Assembly: GCF_000719705.1 (NCBI RefSeq)
Contig: NZ_JOHO01000021.1
Location: 89,026-153,025 of the forward strand
Source: Streptomyces sp. NRRL S-350
Lineage (GTDB): Bacteria; Actinomycetota; Actinomycetes; Streptomycetales; Streptomycetaceae
Length of the DNA: 64,000 bases
Reading direction: 5' to 3'
Within the stretch, counting starts at the first letter, position 1, and the number at the start of each line of letters is the position of its first letter. The notes below the pieces were generated by a model that saw only the letters and a program-made list of their open reading frames with translations, searched no databases and was not told the DNA's origin. The position numbers and the translations under genes are program-made. This document shows, in pieces, positions 17,708 to 26,326 of the stretch.

Positions 17708-18080
17708 ATGCGCGTCATCCTCTCCCGATCGCCAGCGTTCAGGCGTGAAGCCCCCGCCGCTTTGCTGGCCCAGGCCCTGGGAGTGCCTCGGATCTCCTCC
17801 GGCGATCTCATCCGTACCCGCCTCCCGGGGCACCGAGCTGGGGATCCGAGCCGCCGAGATCATGAACTCCGGCAGCCTGCTCCCTGACGAAATCATCACT
17901 GCGGTCGTCCGCGACCGCCTGCACGGGGCGGTCCAGCCGGACTTCCTCCTCGTTGGAGATCCGACCAGCGCCGCCCAGGCGCTCGCTTTGGACCAGTTGC
18001 TCCGCGAGCTCGGCAAACCCCTCGACGGCGTGCGCCACCTGCGCCTTTCCGAGGCGGAGGTGGCGCACCACACCCGCCGG
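17708..18080 (+). pseudogene. Adenylate kinase-like pseudogene
   Basis: MRVILSRSPAF ... ALGVPRISSGDLIRTRL matches the start of adenylate kinase (the ISSGDLxR motif). After a frameshift near 17825 it continues RGTELGIRAAEIMNSGSLLP and DEIITAVVRDRL, then QALALDQLLRELGKPLDGV. The P-loop GxPGxGKGT is replaced by SRSPAFRREA, so it could not bind ATP even without the frameshift. The LID and C-terminal parts are gone. Confidence 0.75.
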
Positions 18081-18440
18081 CCGGCGGCTACGCCAGGCAG
18101 GATCTCCTCGTCACGGTTGACGCTGCCGGCACGTCCGACGAGATAACCGGGCGCGCACTCGTCATAGAGCCTGACCAGAGAGGATTCGCCGTCCACGGGA
18201 CGGGCGCGGCCGGCGTGGCGGTTGCTCTCCGGGGCGACCGAGGGTCACAGCACCGAGGACGGCCACGAGATCATCCGCGCTCGCCCAGCCGGCCGTCGTC
18301 GTCGGGTTGCAGGGCGGGCAGGTGCGCCGAACCGGTTCGCGAACCGGTTTGCCTGCGGGCGGTGAATGAGCGGTCCGCCGGGGTAGCCTGCGGTCGCTTC
18401 GGGGTGCCACGCCGGCGTGACCGCCCGTGGGCCGCAGGGG
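18081..18440. other. Intergenic region
   Basis: No gene or convincing fragment is seen beyond the adenylate-kinase relic. The only notable features are short inverted runs such as GAACCGGTTCGCGAACCGGTT near 18330. Confidence 0.4.
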
Positions 18441-19619
18441 TCAGAGCGGGGCGGCGGAGCCGTCGAGGTGGCGGTCGGAGGTGCCGGGTGCCGGAGCCGC
18501 CGTGATGCCGGAGTCGGCGGTGAGATGGGCGAGGTCGTCGACGACGTCGGTGAGCGAGTGGCCGCGGGCGAACACCGCCCGTTGCCGGTCGGCGCCGGTG
18601 CCGCAGGTCAGCCGACGGTGGAGGAGGCGGCGTGCGAGGTCGATGTCACCGGTCTCCGCCAGAGCGGGCGTGGCGAGTTCGAGCAGGTGGGTGGTGAGCT
18701 GGGCGATCGGCAGCCTGCGTTCGGTGAAGGGGTGCGTGCCGACGCTCGCGAGGCCGCCCAGTGCGGCTTGCCGATGGGCTTCGCGCAGGACCGTAGAGGC
18801 CATGGGTGGTGGGGGGACGCCGCTGCGGTGGGCGGCGAGGAAAGTGTGGGCGAGCCCGCGCAACAGGACGGCCAGCAGGAGCGGGGTGTCGGCGTCCGCG
18901 TTGGTGTCGGCGATCCTCACCTCCAGGGTGGGCAGGTGCTCGGACGGCCGGGCGTACCAGTACAGCATCTTCCGGTCGAGGATCACCCGGTGGGCGAGCA
19001 GCCGCCGCACGGTCCGCTCGTACTCCTGCGGCTCGAGGACAGGGGCGGGGCCGCAGGTGGGCCAGGCCAGGTAGCGGCCGGCGCGGGTGCTCGCGGCGCC
19101 GCGGTCCCGGCCCTCGCAGAACGGCGAGTTGACACACAGCGCCTGCAAGGCAGGAAGCCAGGGCCGTAGGTGCGCACTGATCGCGAGAGCGTCCGCGCGG
19201 TCGAGGTCGCCGAGGTGGACGTGGCAGCCACAGATCTCGGCGCCGATCTGGTCGGCGGCCGGACCGACGTGGGCGGCTACTCGCAAGTAGCGGTCGGTGG
19301 GGATGACCGGCAGCGGATGGCGGCTGGGCAGGACGGCAGTGCCGGACGCCACCAGGAGGCACCCCGCGCTCTCGGCTGCGCCGGCCATGGCCTGGCGTGT
19401 GCAGGCCAGTTCCGCGCGCAGCTCGGCGGCCGTCGTGACGGGGCGGGTGCACGCCTCGACCTGCGTGGCCAAGAACTCGTGCTGTGCCCTGGGGCCGAGT
19501 GTCCGGGCTGCGTGCGGGACCACGAGGCTGGCCATGGGGACGGTGCGTCGAGTGGCCGGATCGACGAGCAGGAACTCCTCCTCGACGCCCAGCTTGAGAC
19601 CTTCGCGTCGGCTACTCAC
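18441..19619 (-). CDS. Carboxylate-amine ligase, YbdK / glutamate-cysteine ligase type
   Basis: A 392-residue enzyme starting at a GTG. The family opening LKLGVEEEFLLVD (8-20) carries the acidic ATP/Mg site. CGCHVHLG, FCEGRDRGAASTRAGRYLAW and EVRIADT are further GCS2-family motifs. YbdK-type proteins make gamma-glutamyl amide bonds with weak glutamate-cysteine ligase activity; the natural acceptor here is unknown. It is cytoplasmic and monocistronic. Confidence 0.9.
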   Translation of the reverse strand: MSSRREGLKLGVEEEFLLVDPATRRTVPMASLVVPHAARTLGPRAQHEFLATQVEACTRPVTTAAELRAELACTRQAMAGAAESAGCLLVASGTAVLPSRHPLPVIPTDRYLRVAAHVGPAADQIGAEICGCHVHLGDLDRADALAISAHLRPWLPALQALCVNSPFCEGRDRGAASTRAGRYLAWPTCGPAPVLEPQEYERTVRRLLAHRVILDRKMLYWYARPSEHLPTLEVRIADTNADADTPLLLAVLLRGLAHTFLAAHRSGVPPPPMASTVLREAHRQAALGGLASVGTHPFTERRLPIAQLTTHLLELATPALAETGDIDLARRLLHRRLTCGTGADRQRAVFARGHSLTDVVDDLAHLTADSGITAAPAPGTSDRHLDGSAAPL

Positions 19620-19914
19620 GACGGGTTCCCGTGGCGGCGGCTGCGCGCGGGTCCGCCGCCGGGGCGGTCGGCCTTCGGCTGGTGGCCGGCCGACCGGGCG
19701 AACGGGGAAGGACCTTCGTCATGGCGCTGCACTTGGGCTCCGAGGGCTGTCGCCTTGCGTGTTTCCCCTCAGCGCGGTCGGAAACGGCGCAGCCACCGCG
19801 CGCATCCGGAGAGGCTTCGGCAACGGGCCGCTGCTGTCGCCGGCATCGGCGGGCGCCGGATGGGAAGGGGGCCGCTCGCTGTGAGGACCGCGGTGATCGG
19901 GGCAGACGCGGGCC

Positions 19915-20883
19915 ATGGTGAGAATCGGATACACGATGATGACCGAGCAACGGGGCCCGCGTGACCTGGTCGCGGACGTCGTGCGCGCCGAGCAGGCGGG
20001 GTTCGACTTCTCGGTGATCTCGGACCACTCCTTCCCCTGGCTGGACGAGCAGGGCCACGCCCCGTACGCCTGGGCGGTGCTCGGTGCCGCCGCGCAAGCC
20101 ACCTCCCGGATCCCGCTCATGACCTACGTGACCTGCCCGACTTTCCGCTACCACCCCGTGGTGGTGGCGCAGAAGGCCGCCACGGTGCAGTTGCTCTCCG
20201 AAGGCCGTTTCCGGCTCGGCCTGGGCAGCGGCGAGAACCTCAACGAGCACGTGGTCGGCCGTGGCTGGCCGGCGGTGCCGGTGCGCCAGGCGATGCTCGA
20301 CGAGGCCGTGCAGATCATCCGGGCCCTGTTCGACGGCGGCTACGTCACCCGTCGCGGCCGGTACTTCGACGTCGACGGTGCCCGACTGTGGGACCTGCCC
20401 CACCGGCCGCCGCCGATCGGGATCGCGGTCTCGGGGCCGCAGTCCTGCGCACTGGCGGGCCGGCTCGCCGACCTGGTGATCGCCGTGGAGCCCGACCGGG
20501 AGCTGATCGACGGCTTCGCTGGGCACGGTGGGGCCGGGAAGCCCGCGGTGGGCCAGCTGCCGGTGTGCTGGGACACCGACCGGGACACCGCCGTCCGACG
20601 GGCCCACGCGCAGTTCCGCTGGTTCGGCGGCGGCTGGAAGGTCAACGCCGAACTGCCCGGCACGGCGGGCTTCGCCGCCGCGAGCCGCTTCGTCCGCCCC
20701 GACGACGTCGCCGAAGCCGTTCCCTGCGGCGACCGGGTCGAGGACTTCGTCGAAGCGGTCCGGCCGTTCGCCGAAGCCGGGTTCGACGAGGTCGCCCTCG
20801 TCCAGGTCGGCGGCGACACCCAGCCCGCCTTCCTCGACTGGGCCGACGACACGCTGCTGCCGGCGCTGCGCGAGGCGTTCTGA
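19915..20883 (+). CDS. LLM-class F420-dependent oxidoreductase
   Basis: A 322-residue TIM-barrel protein of the luciferase-like family. The recognisable parts are MVRIGYTMMTEQRGPRDLV, FDFSVISDHSFPWLDEQG, MTYVTCPTFRYHPVVVAQKA and FRLGLGSGENLNEHVVG. These match the F420-dependent glucose-6-phosphate dehydrogenase-like subgroup. Cofactor F420 is made by streptomycetes, so use of it is likely. The start ATG is preceded by a weak ribosome binding site. Confidence 0.9.
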   Translation: MVRIGYTMMTEQRGPRDLVADVVRAEQAGFDFSVISDHSFPWLDEQGHAPYAWAVLGAAAQATSRIPLMTYVTCPTFRYHPVVVAQKAATVQLLSEGRFRLGLGSGENLNEHVVGRGWPAVPVRQAMLDEAVQIIRALFDGGYVTRRGRYFDVDGARLWDLPHRPPPIGIAVSGPQSCALAGRLADLVIAVEPDRELIDGFAGHGGAGKPAVGQLPVCWDTDRDTAVRRAHAQFRWFGGGWKVNAELPGTAGFAAASRFVRPDDVAEAVPCGDRVEDFVEAVRPFAEAGFDEVALVQVGGDTQPAFLDWADDTLLPALREAF

Positions 20884-21162
20884 GGCCCGGTGGGTCCGGC
20901 CGCGCTGCTTCACCAGCGGCGCCGTGAGGCAGGACTGCGCGTGTCCGCGCGACCTCCTGGTTCGCGAAGGCAGGGCACAGGTCGGGAACTCCTCCTCCAC
21001 GGCGCCCGCCACGACCGGAGAGGCCCGCCGCAGGCAGGACGGTGCGATCCTGCCCGGACCCCAGCAGCCGTGACCGACAGACCCGCGCGCGCCAGGGGCA
21101 TCCATCGTCCGAGGCGCTCGTTGGAGTGGCCGGCCGCCCTGCTGCAGAGGAGTGTGAGGTGA

Positions 21163-21412
21163 GTGGCTGCCAACAGCTGACCACCTCAAGGCATTTCTCA
21201 ACGCCCACGCCACCGGCGACGACGACCGCTTCTCCAGCGTCGCCCTCCGAGCGGCCGCGAAGTCCGCACGCCAGGGCCACGGCAAAATCGCCGTCGAACT
21301 ACGCGAGATCATCGACGCCGCCCCGCCGAGAAGATCCCCAGGCTCGCCCCGACCCCGGTCGTCCAGACCCGCGGCGAACTCGCCAACCTCCTCACCGCCG
21401 GCCAACCCGCCA
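21163..21412 (+). pseudogene. AAA-ATPase N-terminal relic
   Basis: The start GTGGCTGCC is followed after a one-base loss by ADHLKAFLNAHATGDDDRF, then VALRAAAKSARQGHGK ... VELREIIDA. After another frameshift comes PTPVVQTRGELANLLTAGQP. These are the first 85 or so residues of a common Streptomyces AAA-family ATPase; the Walker motifs further downstream are absent. The end of this fragment begins the 55-bp repeat shared with 7217-7271. Confidence 0.65.
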
Positions 21413-21458
21413 CCGTCAGCCTGAACGGACTGGCGAACGCGGCCCCAAAGCCCGCGGC
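21404..21458. repeat. 55-bp dispersed repeat, copy 2
   Basis: 51 of 55 bases match 7217-7271. It begins within the AAA-ATPase relic (GQPATVS) and runs past it. The two copies are 14 kb apart in the same orientation, so they could recombine. Confidence 0.75.
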
Positions 21459-21618
21459 ACGGGGGAGCCGGCGGTGGGCGGGCGGCCCGCCGCGCGCGGG
21501 CCGCTGTCGGCGGCGGTGGCGGAGCTGCGCACCGTCCAGACACACCTCCTGGCGTTGCTGGAGCAGCACGCCGACGGTGACGCTTCCTCAGATGCGGCCG
21601 ACCTGCCAAGATCCGCTG

Positions 21619-22101
21619 GTGAAACACGTGACTTACCGTCTCCAGTCGGCACAGATACGCCGCCAGTGGATCTTCTCGGCGCTCTTCGTGGCCCAGGGTT
21701 CCTGGCTTCTGTACCGCGGTTCCATCTTCCCGATGGACGTCCGGACCGCCGTCGGCTTGGCCCTCGGCGTTCTCCTGATCGTCTTTGGACTCTGCTGGGC
21801 GAGGGGAGCCCTCAGCAGCGTGAGCTTCAACGAGCGTGAGATCTGGTGGACCGGGGTGCTGGGCTCCCGCACACGGTTCGCCTGGGCGGACATCACCAAC
21901 GTCGAGGTCGGGAAGAACCGCGACCGTGCCGATTCCGGGGACGTCGTGCGGATCACCCACCGCGACCTCGGCGACTTCAAGCTGCCGGCGGTGATCGGCA
22001 TGCCGCGCGCCTGGCGCGACCCGGGCTTCGAGGCCAAGGCGGCCCACATCATCGCGACCTGGCGTGATGCCGTGACGGCGACGTCCGGGCCCGCGGCGTA
22101 A
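21619..22101 (+). CDS. PH-domain membrane protein
   Basis: A 160-residue protein from GTG 21619. Two transmembrane helices lie near the N-terminus (about residues 13-33, WIFSALFVAQGSWLLY, and 40-60, AVGLALGVLLIVFGLCW). A beta-rich bacterial PH-like domain follows (VSFNEREIWWTGVLG, RFAWADITNVEVGKN). Such proteins are anchored with the domain in the cytoplasm; the role is unknown. A strong terminator follows. Confidence 0.8.
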   Translation: MKHVTYRLQSAQIRRQWIFSALFVAQGSWLLYRGSIFPMDVRTAVGLALGVLLIVFGLCWARGALSSVSFNEREIWWTGVLGSRTRFAWADITNVEVGKNRDRADSGDVVRITHRDLGDFKLPAVIGMPRAWRDPGFEAKAAHIIATWRDAVTATSGPAA

Positions 22102-22226
22102 GCGAGCAGGAGCGCCCCTCGGACGCGGCCGGGACCGCTGCGGCGGCCGCACGTAGACACGTACACGACTGGGCAGCACTCGAAGCTCTGCAGAAATCGA
22201 ACAGTTCATGGCCTGGGGCAAGCGTG

Positions 22227-22253
22227 GGCCCCTGCCGAATTGGCAGGGGCCCT
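22227..22253 (+). terminator. Perfect stem-loop terminator
   Basis: GGGCCCCTGCC and GGCAGGGGCCC form a perfect 11-bp stem around GAATT, followed by TTGATGT. It lies 125 bp after the PH-domain gene and faces a convergent gene. Confidence 0.8.
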
Positions 22254-22349
22254 TGATGTAGAGGGCTGAGGAGGGCCGGGACCAGTCGTCGATGAGAGGC
22301 ATCCTGGCCGCCGCCGCTTACCGTCTGCTGCTGGCCCTACGGTCCGGCC

Positions 22350-23087
22350 TCACCTCAGATGCCGGGCGAAGAAACGGGCCCCGGCGTCGAGCTCGAACTG
22401 CGGGACGCCGGTGTGCCCGCCGAGATTGGCGTGCAGGGTCTTCTCCTTGGAGCCGAAGGCGTCGAACAGGTCCAGGGCCGCCTGCCGGTCGTTGCCTTCG
22501 TCGTCCCATTGCAGCAGGACATGCAGCGGAATGGTGACCTGGCGGGCCTCCTCGAACATGGCGGTGGGCACGAGACTCCCGGCGAAGAGACCAGCGGCCA
22601 CGATGCGCGGATCGACCGCCGCAAGCCGGATGCCGATGGAGATCACTCCTCCCTCGTACCCGACCGGGCCGACGATCTCGGGCAGCGACAGGAGGGCGTC
22701 CAGGGCGGCCTGCCATTCCGGGACCGACTTTTCGACGAGCGGGAGGATGAGGGCGTTGACGAGCTCGTCACCGACCGGCTCGCCGGCCTCCATCGCCCGG
22801 CGCAGGTCGGCGCGGGCCTGCTCGGCGGCGGCCCAACGGGGCCGTTCACCGCTCCCGGGGAGCTCGATGGTGGCCGCGGCGAAGCCGTACTCCGCCGCGT
22901 AGTACCGGGCCCGCCCTGCCAGCCGGGGGTACGTCTTGCGCAGTCCGAGGGGCGGGGGGCTGATCAGGATCAGCGGCGCCGGTGCGGCTGCGGATGCGGG
23001 CGTCCACAGGATGCCGGGGATCTCGCCGAGGGTGAATTCGCGCTCGAGGACACCGTCGTCGAGACGCTGCTCAGAAGTGAAGTGCAT
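22350..23087 (-). CDS. Alpha/beta hydrolase, dienelactone-hydrolase-like
   Basis: A 245-residue protein. ILISPPPLGLRKTYP is the oxyanion-loop region, IELPGSGERP follows strand 4, and the C-terminal GGHTGVPQFELD carries the catalytic His. The nucleophile elbow, normally GYWGxSMG in close relatives, reads GYEGGVISIG here, so the serine geometry is altered by one residue. It may be inactive or use a shifted Ser. GAAAGG lies before the ATG. It is probably monocistronic. Confidence 0.8.
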   Translation of the reverse strand: MHFTSEQRLDDGVLEREFTLGEIPGILWTPASAAAPAPLILISPPPLGLRKTYPRLAGRARYYAAEYGFAAATIELPGSGERPRWAAAEQARADLRRAMEAGEPVGDELVNALILPLVEKSVPEWQAALDALLSLPEIVGPVGYEGGVISIGIRLAAVDPRIVAAGLFAGSLVPTAMFEEARQVTIPLHVLLQWDDEGNDRQAALDLFDAFGSKEKTLHANLGGHTGVPQFELDAGARFFARHLR

Positions 23088-23356
23088 GGTCGTGCCTTTC
23101 GGGAGTGCTCATGAACGGCGCTCCCGGACGACCTATCGCCCGACCGTGACCCCGGAGGGGAGCACCCATGTCGATACTGCGTTCACGGGTACCACCTCCT
23201 CGTTCTCTTGCACGGCCTCCGGAAAACTAGCAGTGGTCGCCGTGGTCCGCCAAACGGGTTTCAGCAGGCTCCGCGACCGGACGTCAGGGCGTCGGAAACC
23301 TCCGCAGAGCTACTTGGGGCCGCAGCACGGCTTCCCGAGGTGAGGCTCCTGCGACG

Positions 23357-23464
23357 GTGGGGCGCGGAGGGAGCTGTCGTTCATCATTCCGCGAGGACGA
23401 CTTCGTCTGTGTCTTCTGCGGTAGCGATCTGCCCGCGAAGTGGAACGTGGATCCCACCGTGTGA
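23357..23464 (+). CDS. Possible small Zn-ribbon-like peptide
   Basis: A 35-residue frame from GTG 23357. Its end, EDDFVCVFCGSDLPAKWNVD, has one CxxC pair and coding-like composition, resembling the ends of small uncharacterised Streptomyces proteins. There is no clear ribosome binding site, so it may be the tail of a lost gene. The rest of 23088-23534 holds no other recognisable feature. Confidence 0.25.
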   Translation: MGRGGSCRSSFREDDFVCVFCGSDLPAKWNVDPTV

Positions 23465-23534
23465 CGGACGAGGGTCACAGCCGCTCATTGGACGACATCT
23501 CTTCCCCACGACAGCCGGGGGAAGAGGCCCTGCC

Positions 23535-24134
23535 CTACCGGCCGGGGCCGGTACAGCGCCGCGCCGGTGCCGCTGGCGGCTGTTCGGCAGAGGGTTCGGC
23601 CGGTGGTTGGCTGGGATCGATCTTCAGCCGCATCCGGATGTAGTCACTGTCCATGGGGCCGGGACGGCGCTCGCCGTCCGGCTGCCAGCCATACCGGGCG
23701 TAGAAGCGCTGCGCACGGGTGTTGGACGCCCAGCACTCCAGCACGCCCTCGGTACACCCGGCGGCCGCCGCCCGCACGATGAACTCCCGATGAAGGGCCC
23801 CGCCCACCCCGTGGCCCCAGGCGTTCGGGAGCACCCCGACCTGGTACAGCTCGTAGTGCGTCGCGACGTCGAGGTCCTCATGGTGCGGCGGGCCGGCGGT
23901 CAGCAGGCCGACGACGCCCCCGCCCGGGTCCTCCGCGCACAGCGTGGTCCGCGTCGGCATGGCGAGCGCGCGCGCCCAGGCGTCACGCCGCTGCGCCCAG
24001 GTGGCCGGGTCGGTGAGCTCTTGCTCGGGCATGCCGCCCGCGATGTAGTACGCGGCACGGGAACGGGTGTGCACATCCGTCAGGATGTCGAGATCCTGGA
24101 TGGTTGCCTCACGGAGGCGGAATCCCTGGTCCAT
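23535..24134 (-). CDS. GNAT-family N-acetyltransferase
   Basis: A 199-residue protein; MDQGFRLREATIQDLDIL is the usual GNAT opening. Motif A appears as LYQVGVLPNAWGHGVGGALH, containing the acetyl-CoA pyrophosphate loop (QxxGxG/A equivalent), and ASNTRAQRFYARYGW is motif B. AGAAGGG precedes the ATG at 24134. The C-terminal 25 residues are Pro/Ala-rich and probably disordered. Substrate unknown. Confidence 0.9.
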   Translation of the reverse strand: MDQGFRLREATIQDLDILTDVHTRSRAAYYIAGGMPEQELTDPATWAQRRDAWARALAMPTRTTLCAEDPGGGVVGLLTAGPPHHEDLDVATHYELYQVGVLPNAWGHGVGGALHREFIVRAAAAGCTEGVLECWASNTRAQRFYARYGWQPDGERRPGPMDSDYIRMRLKIDPSQPPAEPSAEQPPAAPARRCTGPGR

Positions 24135-24543
24135 GCCCTTCTGGACGCCCGCACCGTCCCCGCTGGTTCTCCGCGTCGAGCCGACACGGCCCGCCGCCAC
24201 CGAGCGAGGCGGGCACCGGCCAGCCCCGGATGGCGGGGTTCTCACCACCTCGCCTTACCTTCCTGGGGCCCCTGGCTGGTGGTGGGTGGGTTGGGCTGGG
24301 GGCTGGTTGGTGTGGGTGGGCGCTGCGCTGGGCTGTTGTTCTTCGCGTCCGGCTGGTGCCGGCCGCTCGGTGGGGCGGGGTGGGTCGGGGCGCCGGTGGT
24401 GACTGGTTGGTCGATCGTTCGCGCGCTGTGTCTGAACTCTCGGACTCTGCGGGTCGGTAGCGGTGCAAGCTGGCCGGGATTGGACTATGCCTCCTAAGCG
24501 AAGCCTCCGAGGATGGCCGGAAGTCTTCGATCGGGGGGAACTG
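24135..24543. other. Intergenic region with a G-quadruplex motif
   Basis: No gene is seen. The stretch from 24266 to 24330 is strongly strand-asymmetric (G/T on the plus strand). It contains GGGTGGGTTGGGCTGGGGG at 24284-24302, a compact four-run quadruplex motif. It lies upstream of both the GNAT and lipoprotein genes. Confidence 0.6.
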
Positions 24544-24891
24544 ATGCGGCGTCCGACAACTGCTGTGGCCGCGGCCGGCCTGTTGCTGGCTCTGACGGCC
24601 TGCCAGTCGGGGGCGGCGTCCGGCAAGGTCCAGGGCACCGACGCCGAGTTGGCCTGTGCGGCCGTGAGCCGGCTGCCGGAACGGATGCCGGGCACCGACG
24701 GCGGGCAGTCCTTCGACATCGTGGTGGCGCGCCTCGTCGGCGCCGAGGAACTGGCCAGGGCGGCTGCCCTGGCGGACGCCAAGTTCCAGCCGCTCGCCGA
24801 CGCCCTCAGGGAGGCGCAGCAGCGGCTCAGCGTGACCTCCGACCCCCAGCAGGCCGAACCCGCAGTCAAGAAAGCCCGGACGTACTGCTGA
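24544..24891 (+). CDS. Small putative lipoprotein
   Basis: A 115-residue protein from MRRPTTAVAAAG; GGGGGAA just upstream supports this start over earlier ones. The signal ends in LLALTAC, a lipobox with Cys at about residue 20. The mature part has one further Cys pair (ELACAAVSRL and the C-terminal RTYC) and a helical alanine-rich middle. It is likely surface-anchored; no domain was recognised. Confidence 0.8.
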   Translation: MRRPTTAVAAAGLLLALTACQSGAASGKVQGTDAELACAAVSRLPERMPGTDGGQSFDIVVARLVGAEELARAAALADAKFQPLADALREAQQRLSVTSDPQQAEPAVKKARTYC

Positions 24892-24983
24892 GCTTGTCGT
24901 TCAACGTCCGGCTTCGAACAGGTACGCCCCGCAGTGGCAGGCTGTGGTCGTGAAAAATCGAGAGGGATGACCAGCCAAGGCCG

Positions 24984-25730
24984 TTGTCGACGTGCTGGCT
25001 CTACCGGATCGCCGTACCGACCGGGGACCAGTCCGGAGTCATTGCGTCCCTTGGCCTCACCCGCCCCGTACCCGTGACGTTCGCCGAGGCCGAGGCTGTC
25101 ATCGACGAGGACGGACACGGGGATGCGGAGGACGCTCCGGACGGAATGGCCCCAGGGTACGTGAGTCCCGAGATCGACGGAGGGACTCCGGTGATCGGCC
25201 CGTGGTGCGGTCCGTGCAACGGGGAAAGAAGCGACGAGGTCGTGCGTCTGTGTATCGACCTGAGCTCACGCTACGGGGCGGCGCAGGCGTACTACTTCGG
25301 TACGCAGAACGACGGCTCGGCCTGGCTGGTCGCAGAGCGCGGAGTCGTGGTGCGGCGGTACGGCGAGACCGGCGAGGTCGACGATGGACTCCTCACACCG
25401 GGTGGGCCGCTTGTGCAGGAGCAGGCCGGGCGGGAGCGGATGGGCATGCCACCCCTTCGGCGGGGCGAGAACGCGCGCCGCGACGATGCCGAGGGGGAGT
25501 GGAAGTGGCGGGCATTCGACATGGCCCCCGAGATCGCCTCGGGCCTGGGCATCAGTGCGCTCGCGCTGACCGCAGCGATGCGCGGGCGCGGCGTCGGCGT
25601 TCTTGCGGAGACATTTTGCGAGGGATGCCTGTGTCGGCGTTCAGCTGGGCGCGCTGGGCGAGTTCCTGACCTCGATCCCGGGTCAGCGATCTGCGCAACT
25701 GCTGCGCAATGTCGGCCATTTGGGCTGTGA
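24984..25730 (+). CDS. Hypothetical protein, uncertain ends
   Basis: A 248-residue frame starting at TTG. Residues 1-205 look protein-like (CWLYRIAVPTGDQSGVIASL, GAAQAYYFGTQNDGSAWLVA, WRAFDMAPEIASGLGIS) and resemble uncharacterised Streptomyces proteins with a beta-rich core. The last 40 residues (CLCRRSAGRAGRVPD onward) look like run-on into non-coding DNA, suggesting the natural end is lost. An oppositely oriented frame overlaps this tail. Confidence 0.55.
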   Translation: MSTCWLYRIAVPTGDQSGVIASLGLTRPVPVTFAEAEAVIDEDGHGDAEDAPDGMAPGYVSPEIDGGTPVIGPWCGPCNGERSDEVVRLCIDLSSRYGAAQAYYFGTQNDGSAWLVAERGVVVRRYGETGEVDDGLLTPGGPLVQEQAGRERMGMPPLRRGENARRDDAEGEWKWRAFDMAPEIASGLGISALALTAAMRGRGVGVLAETFCEGCLCRRSAGRAGRVPDLDPGSAICATAAQCRPFGL

Positions 25731-25893
25731 GGGCCGTGCGCTCCCCGAGCGTGCCGACGGCGGACCGGTTCGTCCCGACGGCGGACCGGTTCGTCCCGAT
25801 GGCGGGCCGGTTCGTCCCGATGACCTGATCGCCTTCCCCGTGGCCCGCGACGGCCCGGTCCTCGGCCTCGGCGGGACGCTCGCTGATCACCAC
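25552..25893 (-). CDS. Possible repeat-containing small protein
   Basis: A 113-residue frame containing three 7-residue repeats of IGTNRPA/VGTNRSA type, then a helical segment (TALTAQMADIAQQLRRSLTR) and a basic tail. The repeats arise from a 21-bp tandem repeat. It overlaps the end of the rightward hypothetical gene, so only one of the two can be fully real here. Confidence 0.3.
   Translation of the reverse strand: MVISERPAEAEDRAVAGHGEGDQVIGTNRPAIGTNRSAVGTNRSAVGTLGERTALTAQMADIAQQLRRSLTRDRGQELAQRAQLNADTGIPRKMSPQERRRRARASLRSARAH
25755..25817. repeat. Three 21-bp tandem repeats
   Basis: Units at 25755-25775, 25776-25796 and 25797-25817 (CGACGGCGGACCGGTTCGTC plus C). The first two are identical and the third has two changes. 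The length is a multiple of three, so repeat-number change keeps frame. Confidence 0.9.
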
Positions 25894-26143
25894 ATCGGGC
25901 GTGACGTGACCGGCTGCCTTCCGGCGGGCGCGCGAGCGCGGAACGCGAAGGGCATGCCCGGTCCGCAGGCACGTGACCAGCCCACGCTCGAGCGCGCCGC
26001 GGCCCTGGACGTAGAGGGGCCTGGCAGATCGCCTCGTGCGAGGTCCGCATGGATTCGCTCGACCGGGGTTCCCCCCCGCGGAGCGGCACCGTCAGGCGGT
26101 CGGGCGACCGGTGTGCCGCGAGGGTGATGACGCAGCGGCTTGT

Positions 26144-26185
26144 AACGTTTTCGCTGCGCGTGACGAAAATTCGTCGAAAACCGTT
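26144..26185. promoter_or_regulatory. Candidate LacI-type operator region of the sugar operon
   Basis: An AT-richer island before the ABC operon holds nested inverted repeats: AACGTTTTCG (26144-26153) facing CGAAAACCGTT (26175-26185), with the palindrome GACGAA-AA-TTCGTC (26162-26175) between them. CG-centred palindromes of this kind are typical LacI-family sites, and a lacI-type gene closes the operon. The transcript leader to 26327 is about 140 bp. Confidence 0.55.
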
Positions 26186-26326
26186 GTTAACCGTTCCTGG
26201 TCTGGCTAGATTCACTCCCGCTCCCGCCGGTGGCGACGAGCACGGCAGCACCGGACGGCGGTGCGCCGGAGAACGGGGACGGCTGGTGTGCGGCGCTGTC
26301 CCGAGCCGAGAGAAGGAGACCCGGGC

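Noticed and set aside
19612..22302. 896-residue minus-strand frame over the LLM oxidoreductase region
   Set aside because: It crosses an intact plus-strand gene, an intergenic region and a relic, with no recognisable domain.
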